Of a DNA stretch of 64,000 nucleotides, positions 8,901 to 22,786 are shown piece by piece. Under the pieces are notes generated by a model. It worked only from the letters and a program-made list of their open reading frames with translations. It was not told the DNA's origin and did not search any database. This stretch comes from Pascua guehoae. Taxonomy: Eukaryota > Basidiomycota > Tremellomycetes > Trichosporonales > Trichosporonaceae. Where the stretch lies: contig BCJX01000014.1 of NCBI GenBank assembly GCA_001600415.1, positions 1 to 64,000 of the forward strand, written 5' to 3'. The translations under genes and the position numbers were made by a program. Each line of letters opens with the position of its first letter. Positions within the stretch are counted from its first letter, which is position 1.

Positions 8901-11900
8901 GTTCCTCGAGCCAGGCTCACTTGGGAGCTACGTCGCCTTACTCCAATGGGAGGTGGTAAGACCGTCGGACGGGTGGTCTTACATGTCATGTTTGTCAAGT
9001 TGAGATGTAACTAAACGGGCAAAATGGACCGACGGGATCGCGGTATCATAGGGCTGGCCGCAGGCAAGGCGGGGGAATGAATGTGAGTTGTGAAACGAAA
9101 CGAAACGCGAGGCGACGCGATCGTAGTAGCATGTTGCAAGTTTGGACCTCGTAACGTTATCAACTTGGTGGAGCCGCTACATGTTTGCGTTGCTGATGCT
9201 TTTGCTGGCGTTGCCAGAGGTGGCGCACTGCCCCTTGGGTGACAGGCCACCTCCAGTCACCGAAGAGGTACAGACGGGATCTCCAATATGAATGTCATCG
9301 GAACCAGGCTGCAACACTCAGATCCCAGACACCGTCGTTGCAAGCTCAGTCATTCACATGTTATCGCCGACATGCACTTTTTTTGGTCTCATGACACCGC
9401 CGTCACGGTGCCGGCGTTTAGTATGGTTGCCTAGTGCTAGTCCAGGGTGCGTTCAAGGCATGGAACCGGAGAATCCAAGCAGACAAACCAGTTCCTGTAA
9501 CCCGAGACCCGAGTTGGGTTAGACCCAATCCTGGTGTCCTGGGTTGCGACGACCGACACAGGCCAAGAGGCCGACGTGAGGCTCAACACCGTTGCACCGT
9601 GGAAGCACTGCTCCTTTTGTCCATTGTGCACAGGCAAAGAGAATGGGGTACGGGGGCAAAGCAAAGGCGCAAAGCTGGGTCTGCATGTCAGCACGACATC
9701 GGATCACTTGACGGCACTGACGGCAGCGGCGCGCTCGAGGCCATCCATTTCACAATGTCCAAGTCCCTGTGTTCATGTCACCCCAACCCCCCCTCACCCC
9801 GCACTTGCCCAGAGCGGCATCATCCCACATCCCACAGGCGCCGCAGTCTGCGACGCAAGGGGCCGCTCAGCCGCCCGTGCAAGGCGTCTACTTTCTTGAA
9901 GAGGAAAGGCGTCAACGAGTGTGGGCAAAAAAAAAAAAAGTTGAGAATGACAACGAAGCTGGTCAGGCACTGCACACCGGACTTTGCGTCTCGTCGAGAA
10001 CGTTGTCAAGACTTTGACTCTCTCTTTCTCTGTCTCTCTCCAGAAGTTTGTTGAAGTTGCTGCAATCGACGAGTTAGCTAGCCAGGCGGCATGTTCGATG
10101 CCCGGGGAGCGTAGACGAGCAACGCCAACCCTGAGTTCGAGCCCCACTGGATCAGGGGCGGCCCTTTAGAACATGGTCACAGGCAGAAACGGCAGAAACA
10201 CCTAGCCGGGTTTCGGCCGCTTGATGCTTCGTACCAGCATGCATGTTGCTGAGCATGCCCGACAGCATGCCCGGCACGGCACGCACGGCATTCGCTGGCA
10301 TGCTTGTGATGGTAGCTCGAATGAGGGGGTCTCCAGAAGACATTAATGTCAGGGACATGACAATACCCTCGTGCAGCAGCAGTGGCTTGCAGAGATTGCT
10401 CCTGCGGGGTTGCGTGGCCTGTGCACAACGCCGGCGCAGACCCCAGAACTGATGCACAGAAAGAAGACTACCGACGTGCTGCGCTCGACAAAGCGCGATC
10501 AAAGGCGCAGAAGGCGAAGGCGCTCGTGTTCGGTGCGTGATCGCGGCCGCCACCTTCGGTGTTCGGCGTCGTCTTGTCGGCCCGAGCACACGCCACCGAC
10601 ACCACCACCTACCCCACACACGCTCGCACCGACCAGTTGTGTTCCCTATTCTGCTCACCGATGCCTCTCGCGCCGGTTTTTCTTTAGTTTCCACGCGTGA
10701 TCCACTGCTCTGCCGGCGCCACTGTACTACCACGCCCGTAAATGTCGGCTTGTGACCCGTGGGACCCCAATTCATGCCCACCGTCACCACGCGGTCGTGT
10801 CCACACACGCGATGGGGTGGCATGTGGGGTGGTGTGGTTATGTTGAGGGTTTCGTCAGTGGTGGCGTAGGCATGCAAGTGTGTGTGGCGTGTGGCACTCG
10901 ACTGTGACAAGGCCAACCTGCAACACGCCCACGCGGTCGGTCCATTCACAACTTGACTGAGGGTTACTGACGCCGGATATCGCGGCGCGTGGTATTCGAG
11001 TGTGAGACAGACATGCAACGCCTGCAATTAATGGCATATTCCCACATCTCCACAGGTTCACAGGATGTTTGAGGTTGCTGTCAGAGGGCCCTTTGCCGCG
11101 TTTCGGACTATCTCATTCGTCATGTATCATGCACAATGCACCTACATGCATTCTGGCCTAGCAGCGCAACCACCCACACTCTTGGGTCGTGTCGTGCTTG
11201 TTGCCAGGTTTGGTGAACCTGGGATGCGCTCAGGATGGACCTGGGCCTGGCTCGCCGGCTCGATGACGGCAACCCAGCCGGCACCACCTCGAAGCGGTAG
11301 GTGGGTCGCGAATGTGCCGTGAGAGTGAAGTTGAGTGGATGCGAAGGATGGAAGCAACGCGTGTGGAAGGGTATCATTGCGGACGACTCAGACTTTGCGG
11401 CGAAAGCACCCCCGATCCACAGAGAAGAATGCAAAGTGCCATCGGAAGCCATACTTGGGGTCGAGGCTGAGATCTCAACCGACATTACAAGGCCAGCGGT
11501 CAACGTGCCCCGATGCGAACTACAGGTGGAGGGTAATGCCAAGAAGCACCGCCCGCCAAAGCATAAAGAACGGACTTTGGAAGGCATGGACGCACAGAGG
11601 CCGAGCACATGCCACGGGGTTGCACCCGTGCGAACAAACTTTGTCCCACCTCCGGCGGTCGGCGGAGTGGTGAGGTCCGCCATTCCAAGCTGGAGCTAAC
11701 GGAGCAAGCTCAAAGGCAGTGCATGCACAGTGCAACCGCTGCATTCGGGTTAGCCTCCGTCGCTGGTCGGGAGAATGCAAGGACGTCTGCGGGAATGTCA
11801 CTCTGGCGTGCCGGGCCCACAAGTGGCGTGCCATCGGATAGGTACCAACGGACCGTACCCACTCTGGAGCCTCTTTGAGAACAGGGCATCGCAGCAGTAG

Positions 11901-12765
11901 TATAGAGTACTACAAGCAGGCTGGCGATCATGAGGAATGAATGTCCTCTCCAGCCCGACGAGACGATCCCTGGGGATCCACAGCAGGCTTGCCGACCCAG
12001 CATAAACGCAGAGGTGCCGGCATCGACGGCATCGGTGCACCTTGTTTTTTTTTTCTCTTCTCGATGTTTTGGCTCCAAACAAGGTCCCACCGTTAGACGT
12101 CCGGGGTCTGGTCTCGTGGGTATTCTTCCACTTCGGGCCCTTTCTCGACTGCCTGGCAGCTGGCAGTGTGCTCTGCATGGCACGGCAGCGTGGGCTCGGC
12201 GTCGAGTGCCCTGGCCCTTGATCTTTTCAAAGCAAAAGCATTGCAAAATGGAAATCCTTGGCTGAAATGCCTTGGCAGTGACACACCTTTTCAGACATGC
12301 TTCTCCCCTGTTTCCTCCCCCTTCCCGTTTCGACCACGATAACCAGAATGACGGGACGGGAAGCCGGGGGGGGGAAGGGGGGCGCGCTCGCACAGCACAA
12401 CGCAAGGCAACAGAGCCAGCCCAAAGAACAGACACAGGGTTACAAGGCCATGCAGACCATGCATTGCACCCGCATCTTCATAGCCCCCCGTCCCCGCGGG
12501 CCACTTTACCTCTCCCTCATTTGGCACTCTTTGTCTCTTTGCGGGCCACCATCGACGGGCCGGCGGGATGCAGCAGCTGCAGGCTTGCAAAGCTGGGCGG
12601 CTGGTCGAAACTATGTATGCTCTTGTCACAGTCTGGTCAGGGAATGCCGCAGAGGAGTAGTAGAAAACTCGCAACAAGGCCGCCGTGCCCCCTCACTCAC
12701 CCCCTCCCTGCTCGCATGGCTGTTGTCAGCACACTCTGTCGTAATCTGATGCAGAGGTCGCGAGC
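8901..12765. other. Gene-poor region, part 2
   Basis: No supported gene. It includes (GAAAC)3 near 9089-9106, an A-run at 9929-9941, a pyrimidine tract at 10015-10041, and clustered GCATGCCCG words at 10229-10300. Long ORFs here lie in several overlapping frames and none carries a recognisable domain. Confidence 0.5.
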
Positions 12766-13926
12766 TTGATCATGCCTAGCTGCAACGCCACTGATGCTGC
12801 CGCTGTCCCAGAAGTGCCAAATCGAATACGCCCGTCCATGCTGCCGTACATAGTTTGCCACGAGCCGCACCCCCGAGACTGGCACGCACAGCTGACTGTA
12901 ATCGGGTCGTCGACCATCACCTCGAGTCCTCTTTGTACATACCCCTACCTAGCCATCACCACCACAAACGGGGTCAACGAACGGACCTCCGACTACGGCC
13001 ACGACCACTACTCGCCGCCGACTCCGCCCCCGAGACATTCTCTCCTCCCCCATCACCGCCACTCTTGCCCCCTTGTTTTCCTTGCCCGCCTTCTTCTGAA
13101 ACGCGTTTCGCACAGCCGCCTCCGCCGCGCACCGCCGCGACACCGCTACACCACTTGCACCGCAAGCAGTGCCGCCGCCGACGCTAAAACGTTACTGTAC
13201 GACCAGCGTACAGCACAGGTCCAGGCCTTGGAACGCACAGCAGACACCCACCGCCCCCGGCTTCTGCGCGCGCGCGCTCTCGACTGCTCTGCTCGAGCGC
13301 CTGTGATTGAGAAGCGACAGGCAGAGACCAGAGACAGGAGATTAAGACAAGCGTCCCAGTACCAGTGAGCTGGTCCGTGCCGTCGTCCCTGCCGCTCTGG
13401 CCACTGCTGGTTGGGACCTGTTGGACCTGTGACCCATCGTCCATCCGTCCCCCTTTGTCATCCTCATCAAAGTCTTGTCTTCCTCCACCTCTCCTCTCAG
13501 CCATCCTTCTACTCTTGTCGTCGACTTTTGGTTGCGACCCTCATTCCTTGGCTTCTTTCCCTCACTCCGCTCTTTCCTTCCCTTGATCTCGTCGGCACAC
13601 GGACCTCGGACACCGCCGCCTTGTCACGCCCCGCCCCGCCCCGCCGAGCACTCGCCGCCTTCCGCGCCGCCGCTCGACACCCCGCCGCCACTGCGGAAGC
13701 CCGTGCGTGCGACCCGATCTAGACCAGCACCCTCCCTGGTTGTCAGTCGATTGGAATTGTTGGTGGCCCCAGCGCAAGAGGCAATCAAAGGTATCGATCT
13801 CGTGTGCCATCCTTGCCACATTCCTGCATCCTTCCTTCATCCACCGGGTCATTGCACGTCAGGTGGCCCTTGGCCCTTGAAGCACGCAGACCGACTTAGG
13901 GAGAGAGACAGAACGACAGACCGAGT

Positions 13927-13953
13927 TAGAGAGAGAGAAAGAGAGAGAGAGAG
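13927..13953. repeat. (GA)n microsatellite
   Basis: A run of GA dinucleotides with single interruptions. Confidence 0.85.
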
Positions 13954-14416
13954 CCCGTGCGCGTTGCGATACAGGGAGGTGGGGGCAAAAAAAAAGTCGA
14001 ATACGAGGGTGTTACTCGTTTTGGACGCCGGCAGGACAGGTTGTCCTGTACTTGTTGCACACTCGACGCCACCCTCGAATCGTGCGCCATCCAGCGCCAG
14101 CCCCGCGTGCCCGAGCCCATTCAACGCCAGCCCACGCTAACCAAGCCAGCGAGCCAGCCTACAGCTTGCGCCAGTCCGCCAGCCCCCTTCGCAGCCCTCA
14201 CGCCGCACGCCGCCCTCGCCGCCACCGCAGCAAGCCAAACCTGCAATCCTGCAGCTCTGCAGCCTGGCGCCCTCACTCTACGACGACGCTTTGCTCGCTT
14301 TGATCGGTTTCCGGACACTGGATCTGTTATTCGTCTCGGCCTCGTTTCGCTTTCCATCTCTCGCATCGCTCTCGCATCGCGCCGACATTTGGCCTGCTGT
14401 TGTGCCTTGCTCTTTC

Positions 14417-14490
14417 CACACACACACCACACACACAAACACACATCCACACTCATACACAAGCATACACCCACCACACACATTCACACG
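14417..14490. repeat. Degenerate (CA)n microsatellite
   Basis: About 70 bp of CACACA with ACC, AAC and CATC interruptions, in the CDC24 leader region. Confidence 0.85.
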
Positions 14491-14612
14491 CATCCCGACG
14501 CCGAGCGCCAGCATTCTCGCACCTCCCTCACCACCCACCCCGTCACGCCGCCACTCCTTCCCTGCGCACACACGCAGCCCCCGTTCTCGCCACCCCAGTT
14601 CTGCTGCCTGCA

Positions 14613-14635
14613 GCCACCACCACCACCACCACCAC
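14613..14635. repeat. (CCA)n microsatellite
   Basis: Seven consecutive CCA/CAC triplets. Confidence 0.85.
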
Positions 14636-16304
14636 TTCCTCCGCCGTGTGCTCTGCGTGCATTCTGGTTCCCGGGACGGCCTCGACCCACACACTCGCAA
14701 TCGCCCCCGGATCCTGTCTTGACGACAAACGCGCGTCCTGCACTGCCCGCTGCCCTCGTTGACACTCGTCGATTGCCACCAGCACCTTGACGCAGCTCCG
14801 GCTGCTCGTTGCTGGCCTGCTGGCTCCGACCTGACATCTCTGGTGTCCTAGCATTTGACGCATTGATAGCATCCACGCGTGTCTCGCATCCCAGGCATCG
14901 CGGCTATCACGGCATTGCAGCATCAGCATCAGCATCGCAGTATCGCAAGGCATCCTTTGCGCTCAGACAGTGGTCCGAGCGCGTGTCCATTCCATCACCT
15001 GATCCTGCCATCCTTTGGGCCCTCGGCACTTGAACTTTGCCCCCCGCCCTCCAAACCACGCGTCCCGGGCCCCCTTTGTTGCGACGGCAGTGCCCGCGAC
15101 TCCGTTCAACGCCTCGACGTCGCGCGACCTCTCTTGACGACCGTCCCACCTGCCATTGACGCCACGCCGCACGCGCCGCGCGCCGCAGCCCACCCCCGTT
15201 CTCAGTTTGCGAGACACCTTTGGCCGAGTTGGTGAGTGCCGTCTGTCTGTTCTGTTGTTGGGCGTGGTCGTCCGTGTCCAGTGGTGGCCAGTGTGTGGGT
15301 GTGTGTGTGTGCATATTTGAACTTGGCGGTCAGCTGGGGCAGCCTCGTCCGCTGGCGCCCATTGTTTCACAGCCCAAAAACGCGCTACGAAACAGTCGCT
15401 CGTCCGCCCACGCTCCCGCTCTGGTGCATACCCGACAAACTCATCACCATCCACACACCACACACCTTGCCTTTACCTTTTACCTCGTCCTTGTCTATTC
15501 TTCGACCCTCACTTGTCAACCTTGTTGGCGTTCTTTGCTCTCCCTCTTTAAGGACGTGAGCTGATACAATCCTCCGGCTGGACTTGCACACGTTTCTCCC
15601 CTTTCCCCACCACCCCCGCGCGCCCGTGGCCCGTGCTTGCCCTGCAATCTCCGTCATTGCCCGTCTTACCATCCGTCCAACCCCCTTCTCCGCCTGCATC
15701 TTCATTCGTCTCGTCCCGTCCCGACTCTGCGACTCGGCGACCACAGTCAAACGCGTCTCTCCGACTCCTCCCTATTTCTCGCAACAAAGCGTCCCAACGC
15801 ACCGCGTGGGTAGTCTGGTGAGTAGGCGTTTTCGTCCGCCATTGTCCACAAAAGTTGCACAACCACTGACCACCATTGTTCTGCTGCGCCGCCTTGCCGC
15901 CTCCCGTCTTGCTTGCCCCCTATTGTCCTCTGTCTGTTGCCGCACCAACCCCACATCGGCTTCTACCTGGTCCCGACTCATTCCTCTGAACCGCGAACGG
16001 ACCTGCATCACACGCATGGTTCATATTGTCCAACGATCCGTCCTTCGCGCGCCGCCTTTGCATCTCTCCATCCTTGTCATCCTTTTGCCGTTGCCCAACC
16101 GTTACATTACACCTTCATCCATCATCCACGCATCCACAACTTTTTGCCACCATCCAACACCTCCACCTCGTCTCTTTGGCCTACAGACTGGACAATCCAC
16201 AGCCTGGACAATCGATCCGCCTTCGTCCCCCACCCCCCACCCCCCTTTCATTCGTCGCCAGTGGCAACGAAGATCAGCTGCGCGCCCCATCGCGCAAGCC
16301 CCCC

Positions 16305-19300
16305 ATGGCCATTACACAGTACACCACAACCTCCCCTCCCCCTGCCATGTCCATCTCACGCCGACGCGTCGGCTCCGTCAGTCAGCGCAACGACTCCCCC
16401 TTGCCACCACTCGACATTCAATCTATTCAGATGCCATCCAACCCGTGAGTGTCGGACATCCCTATCATTGCCACCCATCACTAACTTTCAGCCAAAATGC
16501 TCTGGCGCTCCGGACAGCGGCCTTGTCTTCGACGCGGTCGCTGTTCCAGATGGCATCGAGCTTGCGAAAGCGACTACGCAACTTGGAAGAGTTTGCGCCG
16601 TTCCTTGGTGAGTGCGCTGGCACGTGCTCGGGCGAGTGTCAAGAGGGCCAACCTTCTAACCGACAGAACAACCCCCCAATGCCCCAAGCCTCGACGTTGT
16701 ATCCCACATGTGTCACGTGTTTCGGCTCGGCTCGTCATTGTGTGTTGTCTACAACCACTTTATCCCCTCTCTCATGGACCCCAAATCCTCCCTGTACGTC
16801 GCCGACCTGCCAAAACCCGAACGGCTCGAGTACGAGTACCCCAACTTTGTCGACTCGCCCGACGGAGTGCGCAATTGGGCCAAGCGTCCTCAGAACAAGA
16901 ACCAGTGCCAGCGCTACATTGCTTCGTTCCTGAAACACATGAAGTTGCTCACGACCGAGCGCCGCTGGAACAGCGAGCTGTGGTCGCTCCATGAGCTCTG
17001 GGGCAAAAGTTTGTCATCAGACGCAGCAGACGCCGAAACATACGACTCGTCGGGCCTCACAAAGGTGTTCCAGACCGTCGAGGCCATGCTCGACAACCTT
17101 GCCGAGACTACCCTTTCCCCCACCACTGCGACTCCCACCACTCCCTACGGTATGCCACCGCAGTCGTTTACCGCCATGGGCCACGTGCAATCAAGTGCAC
17201 GTCATTCCTACGAAGGAGCGGCGTTCCAGTCCAACAGCAGCTCTAGCCTTGTGAACGGCGTCGACACAGACTCGCCCGAACCTGGACCCGGACCATCCAC
17301 TATGGGGAGCCAGGCAGCGCTCCACGATGGTGTCGACAATGCGTTCAAGACGGTCGAAGAGCTGGTCAATTCGGAACGCACCTACGTCCAGGAGCTCGAG
17401 ATCCTCGAGCGTTATTCGGTCGAGATTCAGCGTGCCGAATTGGTTTCGGCCGAAACAGTCTACGCCTTGTTTTCCAACCTCCGCCAGATTCTCGACTTTC
17501 AGCGCAAGTTCCTTATCAAGCTCGAAACAGAGTACGAGCCCATCGAAGAGTTTGGTCCAACCGCATGGAACAAGGGCCGCTGGGGACGTCCGTTCCTCGA
17601 GATGGAGAAGGAGTTTGAGTGCTATGGTCCATTTTGCGCAAACTTTATGGACAGCCTCAAAGTCGCAGAGTCATACATGTTCAGCCTCAAGGTGAGTTTG
17701 CCAGTCCACATGCCAACATGCCGTCGCTGACTGTGCAAGATGGGGCAAGACTTGCCAGACAGCCAGCGGCCTTGTCTCCACCCAGAACGTGAGCTCCAGG
17801 CGTTTATGATCAAGCCTGTCCAGCGTATCACAAAGTACGGGCTACTCCTTGGCGCCATCAAGCAGGCGACGGACAAGCACCCGTACCCATACCGTGACGA
17901 GCTCGAGGAAGGTATCAACACGGTCCGTCGCATCGCGAAGGACATCAACGAGACGACCAACCTCAAGGAGAAGCAGGCTGCTGTGCGCGACTTGAACGAC
18001 CGTGTCGAGGACTGGAAGAACCACAAGCCGGAGCGGTTTGGTGACCTGCACCTCGACGACCAGTTCACTGTCACCAAAGCAGACTCGACAAGAGACTACC
18101 ACGTCTACCTCTTTGAGAAGATGATGCTGTGCTGCAAAGAGGTTACACCAGACAAGAAGATTAAGAGCGCCAAGAACACACTTCGCAAGGACAAGACGAT
18201 CAGCAAGGGCGGCCCACAACCCCGACCCCGTCTTGCTCTCAAGGGCCGCATCTTTGTTTCCAACATTATCGGAACGCACCTGGTCTGCGCTCCTCCCAAC
18301 GGTACGTGTTTGGAAATACACCATTTGACATGCTCGCTTGCTGACGCCATACTTTAGAGCCTTACGGCCCACCGCGTATCAAGGTTGTGTGGTCCGTGCC
18401 GGCCAAGGGAGGCGACACGGAACAGCACGACGTCGAGGACTCGTTTATCATGTCGGGACGAAGCGACGAGGTCATGCGCAAGTGGTGCGACAAGATTCAG
18501 GAGCTCTCCAAAAACTCGTCCAAGGACGGTCGCAATCGCCACAACTCGCATGCGTCTGATGGTGCTCACCGCGGACAGTACTGGTCGTCGTCGTTTGCTC
18601 CCGCAACGCCTGGGACCGAGCACGGTACATTCTTTACGCCGCAGACGCCTGCCAACGGCCACCAGTTCCTGCCTGATGAAGGCGAGGAGGCCGAGATGCC
18701 ACCGCCGCCAACCAACCTTAACGGGTTGGCCATCTACGGCGTTCAGGGCGTCCCAGGTGTTCCGTTCCCTCGCGAAACCGCGTTCCCTCGAGACCATCGC
18801 AAGTACACGAGCCAGCAGTCGATCCCACCGGCTCAGCAGGCCGACATGCGACCACGGGCCGTGACCGAGGACCACAGCGGACCGAGCATGGCAGCGTGGC
18901 TGCAGCAAAACCAGCCACAAGCACCACCATTGCCTCGCATCACTTCTGGTCCTACACCAGAGTCATCTTGGGCTCCGGGTCACGGTCCTCGTCATGCAAG
19001 CCACTCTCAGACACGCCCACCACCAACAGACGACAAGGGTGGATACCCTCCCAACTCGTATAGGCCGGGTCACATGTCTCGGACGGCGTCTGGAGGGGTG
19101 GCACCCCCCTCTCGCGGCCGCAGTGCTTCATCACCCAACGCATATCAACCACCTCCTCACAGCGCAGTGCCACCATTGCCACCACCAAACGGACAGCACT
19201 GGCACCACCAGAACAACAGCGTACCATACACCACCTCTGGTTCGGCAACGTCATCATCCACAGGCCTTGGCTCTACGCCGGGCGGAACGGCGTTCTTTGC

Positions 19301-19730
19301 CACAAACCAGCTCAATGGCAAGCGCTCCAGTGCAGAGTCGCAAACGACCGAGACGTCGGACACGTCGAGCCAGAGCCCTCGGACGCCGTACAACAATGCC
19401 ATCCCTGGGGATGTGCGTGGTACGACGCCCGTGTCCCGTCAAAACTCGTCGGAAGCGACCACGACAGCGCCTGCTGCGACAATCCTCATCAAGGTGCGCA
19501 GCGGCGACTCGAACTTTGTCATTGGCATTACGACAACGTGTACATTCCAGCACCTTTACGAAAAGGTCGTCAAAAAGCTCCGCCTGTGCTCTGGACGCAC
19601 AATCGAGACCGCGCTCAAGATCAAGTGGCTCGACGAGGAGGGTGACGAGGTTCTCGTCTGCGACGACCAGGACGTATCGCTCATGATTATGGAGCGAACG
19701 ACCAACCACATCCAGCTCATCGCCACCTGA
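16305..19730 (+). CDS. CDC24: Rho guanine nucleotide exchange factor Cdc24
   Basis: Exons 16305-16444, 16492-16607, 16667-17691, 17740-18301 and 18358-19730 join in frame to about 1071 residues. Order: short N-terminus; CDC24/calponin-like domain beginning near residue 90 (LDVVSHMCHVFRLGSSLCVV); DH RhoGEF domain about 308-495 (NSERTYVQELEILERY, IKPVQRITKYGLLL); PH domain about 530-690; a long Pro/Ser/Gln-rich linker; and a C-terminal PB1 domain about 988-1071 (ILIKVRSGDSNFVIGI, IKWLDEEGDEVLVCDD with the acidic OPCA motif). In yeasts Cdc24 activates Cdc42 at polarity sites and its PB1 binds Bem1. Introns are 47-59 nt. The first in-frame ATG was chosen as start. The order CH-like, DH, PH, PB1 is diagnostic. 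Confidence 0.95.
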
Positions 19731-22700
19731 GCTGGATAGTTTTTCTTCACCTGTTGAAACCTTTGCCTCGGGCCAGTGCCAGTGTCCACTGCCTGCATCG
19801 CGTTCACCTCCCATTCTCCTTTTCCAATTCCCCGCATTTCCCTCTTGACGAACCGCATCAACAACCAGCAGCCTTTGCCTGCAACGCCCCTGCATGTCGC
19901 ATGTCCCACCAGCGGTCATCCCGCTGCCATCCCTACGAGCACACTCTCATTTTCTTTCCCGATTCCCACCAACGACCCAAAGCGCACCGTTGTGTACTGC
20001 GCCAACGAGTTGCCGCGCGTACAGCGACGGTGTGTCCCAACGACCCCAACTCTCAATCTCAATCCCAACTCGCCCTCAAATGTCCGTTCCGCTTGGCTCG
20101 CCTGTTGTCCCTTACGTTAAGGATAGATGCGTCTTTCGTCTCGATGTCTGGACTGTGGCCGAAATGTAACGTTAAGATTGAAGCAAATTGGAAGCAAGTG
20201 GGCGTCTGTGGCAGAGTGTGACAAGTGGTCTGCGTTGAGGAACTGGACAGAGTTACTAACTGGGCTGTTGGCGCTGACCCTTTTGTGCACTTAATGGACT
20301 CGACTCCACTCGGCATTGACTTGTGAAAGTGAAACACCTGTGTTTGCTATCTCGCGCTGATCACACGGCACCTCTCCCCGTTCGCCCCTCTGACAGGCTC
20401 CCCACCACTCACAACCTCAACAAGCGGTCGCCGGCCATGATCTTCGACGTGGGAATCATCAACAACACCGCTGGAGGGTGGACACTGACGCCTTGTGCGA
20501 CGCGCATGCTCCTCGTCGATTTGACCAAAGTACGTCGACTTGATCGAAAGGAGGAGTTGCAAGCCGCCAGCCTGAATCGTAGACGAGACAATTGTGAAGC
20601 GTGTGCAACAAGGATCCCTGGCATTACCACCAAACAACCCGGCCTCCACCCGGCTTCCTGTCGCCCCGTCTCGATGGCCAGGCATCAGATTGTCAGATTG
20701 TCCGGTGCCATGTGCTGTGGTCCAACTCCAGCAGTCAGCTCACAAATGAAGGTGATGCACAGCGCAACTGCGCGCTACACACTTTGGCCCAACGCCCATA
20801 TCTCTTGCTATTGGTATACCTCGCTGATATTGAGACAAGAGGGCGGACGGCGAGACAACGAGCTTGGACAAGTGGTCAGCATACCCATGGTATGTAGCTG
20901 AGCGGTCTCTCACGTTGTAGCGGCGACGCAGAACGGGTGGCTGACAATGCCCTTTGGGGGAGTGGAAATTGCCCCACAACTTTCCCGTAGCGACTAAAGC
21001 GGGTCAGAGTGGTCCTCGTCCAGGCTTTGAGGTGGGAACGTGTTGATCCGAATGACGGTGGGTGCGGAGTCGCTCGTCGCTCGTCGCTGTATGGCATCGA
21101 GTGGTACTCGGTTCCAGAGTCCCACCACAGTCGACACCTGGCCTACCGGCCCCGGTGCCACGCGAAGACGGAGTGTGACTATGACTGCGAGTGACGGCGT
21201 AGGTGAAGGGAGTGGGTGTGGAGTGGGCACGTATCCTGCTGGGATGTAGCGCCAATCTGCCGTGTAAGCAAGCGAGGAAACAAGACATATTCCCCTTGAC
21301 AGGCAAGGGAGCAAGGAAAGTCTAAGCTGTGCCCTATTGTGACTTGCAAGTAATGGCCTGCCACGAGTTGGGGCCATGCAAATCAATCAGATGTAACCTA
21401 CTCGACCAACGTCAGCCCCCCGAGTTCCCCGACCGTACCAAAAGCTTTGAGAGAACGTCATACTAGACGCTGGCTATTTGACTTGCTGCACATGATCCTT
21501 CAGAAATGTCCGTCTGCCGCTCACACCGAGGGCCGGGCTTGGACTCCAACAACGTCCAACCATACCAGAACCGCCCCGTCGCCAACACCCCAGCGGCCAG
21601 CGGCATTTCGCACTCGGATGTTGGTCCTGCACGACGTGGATCTGGTATCGGCCTCGCGTCCATACGTGGCGACGACGCGACACGCGACCTGTAGTCCTGC
21701 AGCGACCACTGCCCCGATGCCCGCTCAAAGGCATGGGCATGAGACGTGGTCTCGCCCAAGTAATCTCCGCCTCGGATATTAGCACAAATACCCCAAGGAA
21801 GGAAAGTCGCGGCCCACTATATCCAACCCCATCACCGCCTTCTGGGAGAGAGGGGCAGGCGCTTCCAAACTGAATTCCCGAAGTTGGGCATGTGGTTTAT
21901 CAATTGCCTTGCCAAGAACACCGACTCACGCACGTCGTATGTATCTTCCACATCCAGCCGTTGGCACTGGGCACGCGCGCGGTATGGCTTGCCGCTCATT
22001 ACACCCACGTTTGGAGACTGTTTCATGCCGTGGGGAGAATCCTAACTCGCCACCGAGCACCGATACGGAGCGGCGCCTGTAACGTGTCACTCGTTGCTCT
22101 CTTGACATTTCTCACAGACAGCTCAGCTGACGAGACCCAAAATAGTAAACATGTGTTTTGCAGCCCCCAGGCTGCGCCACTGCCTACTTCCCATGAGCTC
22201 CGAGAAGAGAATCTTGCCGTACCTCACTAACTGAGGAGCGCAGACCCCATCTCGGACTTTCATCACTCGACACCGCCATGGAAGCGGACTGGCGATCTCA
22301 TGTTTAGGAGGACTGCCGAGACCCAAGCCGAGACTTCGTTATTGCCTCACGTTGTTGCCATTTAGGCGCGTTCCTTTCAGTACCAGCACCCTGAAAGGAT
22401 ACCGCAGTGAAAACGGCCATACAACCCACCGATGGGGCAGTTTGATGTTGGACGCAGTCTAAAGTGTACCGCAAACTGGTAGGCAAGGATCTCGAAGCAG
22501 ACCACAATATAGATGTACCTGAAGCTTGTCAATCCTTGCCAACAAGGTGGTTTTCCTCTTCCGCTATGGGTATTGTACACTCGATATGTCCTGTCGTCAC
22601 TGATGTGACCTCCCCACTTCTTCCTATCGTGGAGGGCCATCTCCAGTGATCAGAGAGATTTGAAGTCTCCCCAATATCTTGGTCTCCTGCAAGAGTGACC

Positions 22701-22786
22701 CCAAGAACATATATTGTGGATGAGGGAGCAGGGAGACCATTTGATCTCCACTCGTACGAGCTCTCCTCCAACCACTTTTTCCAACC
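19731..22786. other. 3-kb gene-poor region after CDC24
   Basis: The first ~300 bp are the pyrimidine-rich 3' flank of CDC24. Beyond that no gene is supported. A 9-bp inverted repeat (GGCAAGGAT at 22482-22490, ATCCTTGCC at 22532-22540) was noted. Confidence 0.5.

Larger units (their letters stand above)
12766..16304 (+). other. Pyrimidine-rich leader/promoter region of CDC24
   Basis: The plus strand is strongly C/T-rich for about 3.5 kb, a composition also seen before YAK1 and (on the other strand) before the Zn2Cys6-like gene. Strong donor sites (GTGAGT at about 15231 and 15819) suggest 5' UTR introns. Simple repeats at 13927-13953, 14417-14490 and 14613-14635 interrupt it. The long ORFs have Pro/His/Ser-rich translations expected of biased sequence and were not called. 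Confidence 0.45.

Noticed and set aside
10120..10165. CCCTGA...TCAGGG inverted repeat with GTTCGAG
   Set aside because: It resembles a B box but forms only a short hairpin, with no tRNA cloverleaf.
15584..16933. 449-codon ORF upstream of and overlapping CDC24
   Set aside because: It runs across the first CDC24 exons and introns in another frame and has no recognisable domain.
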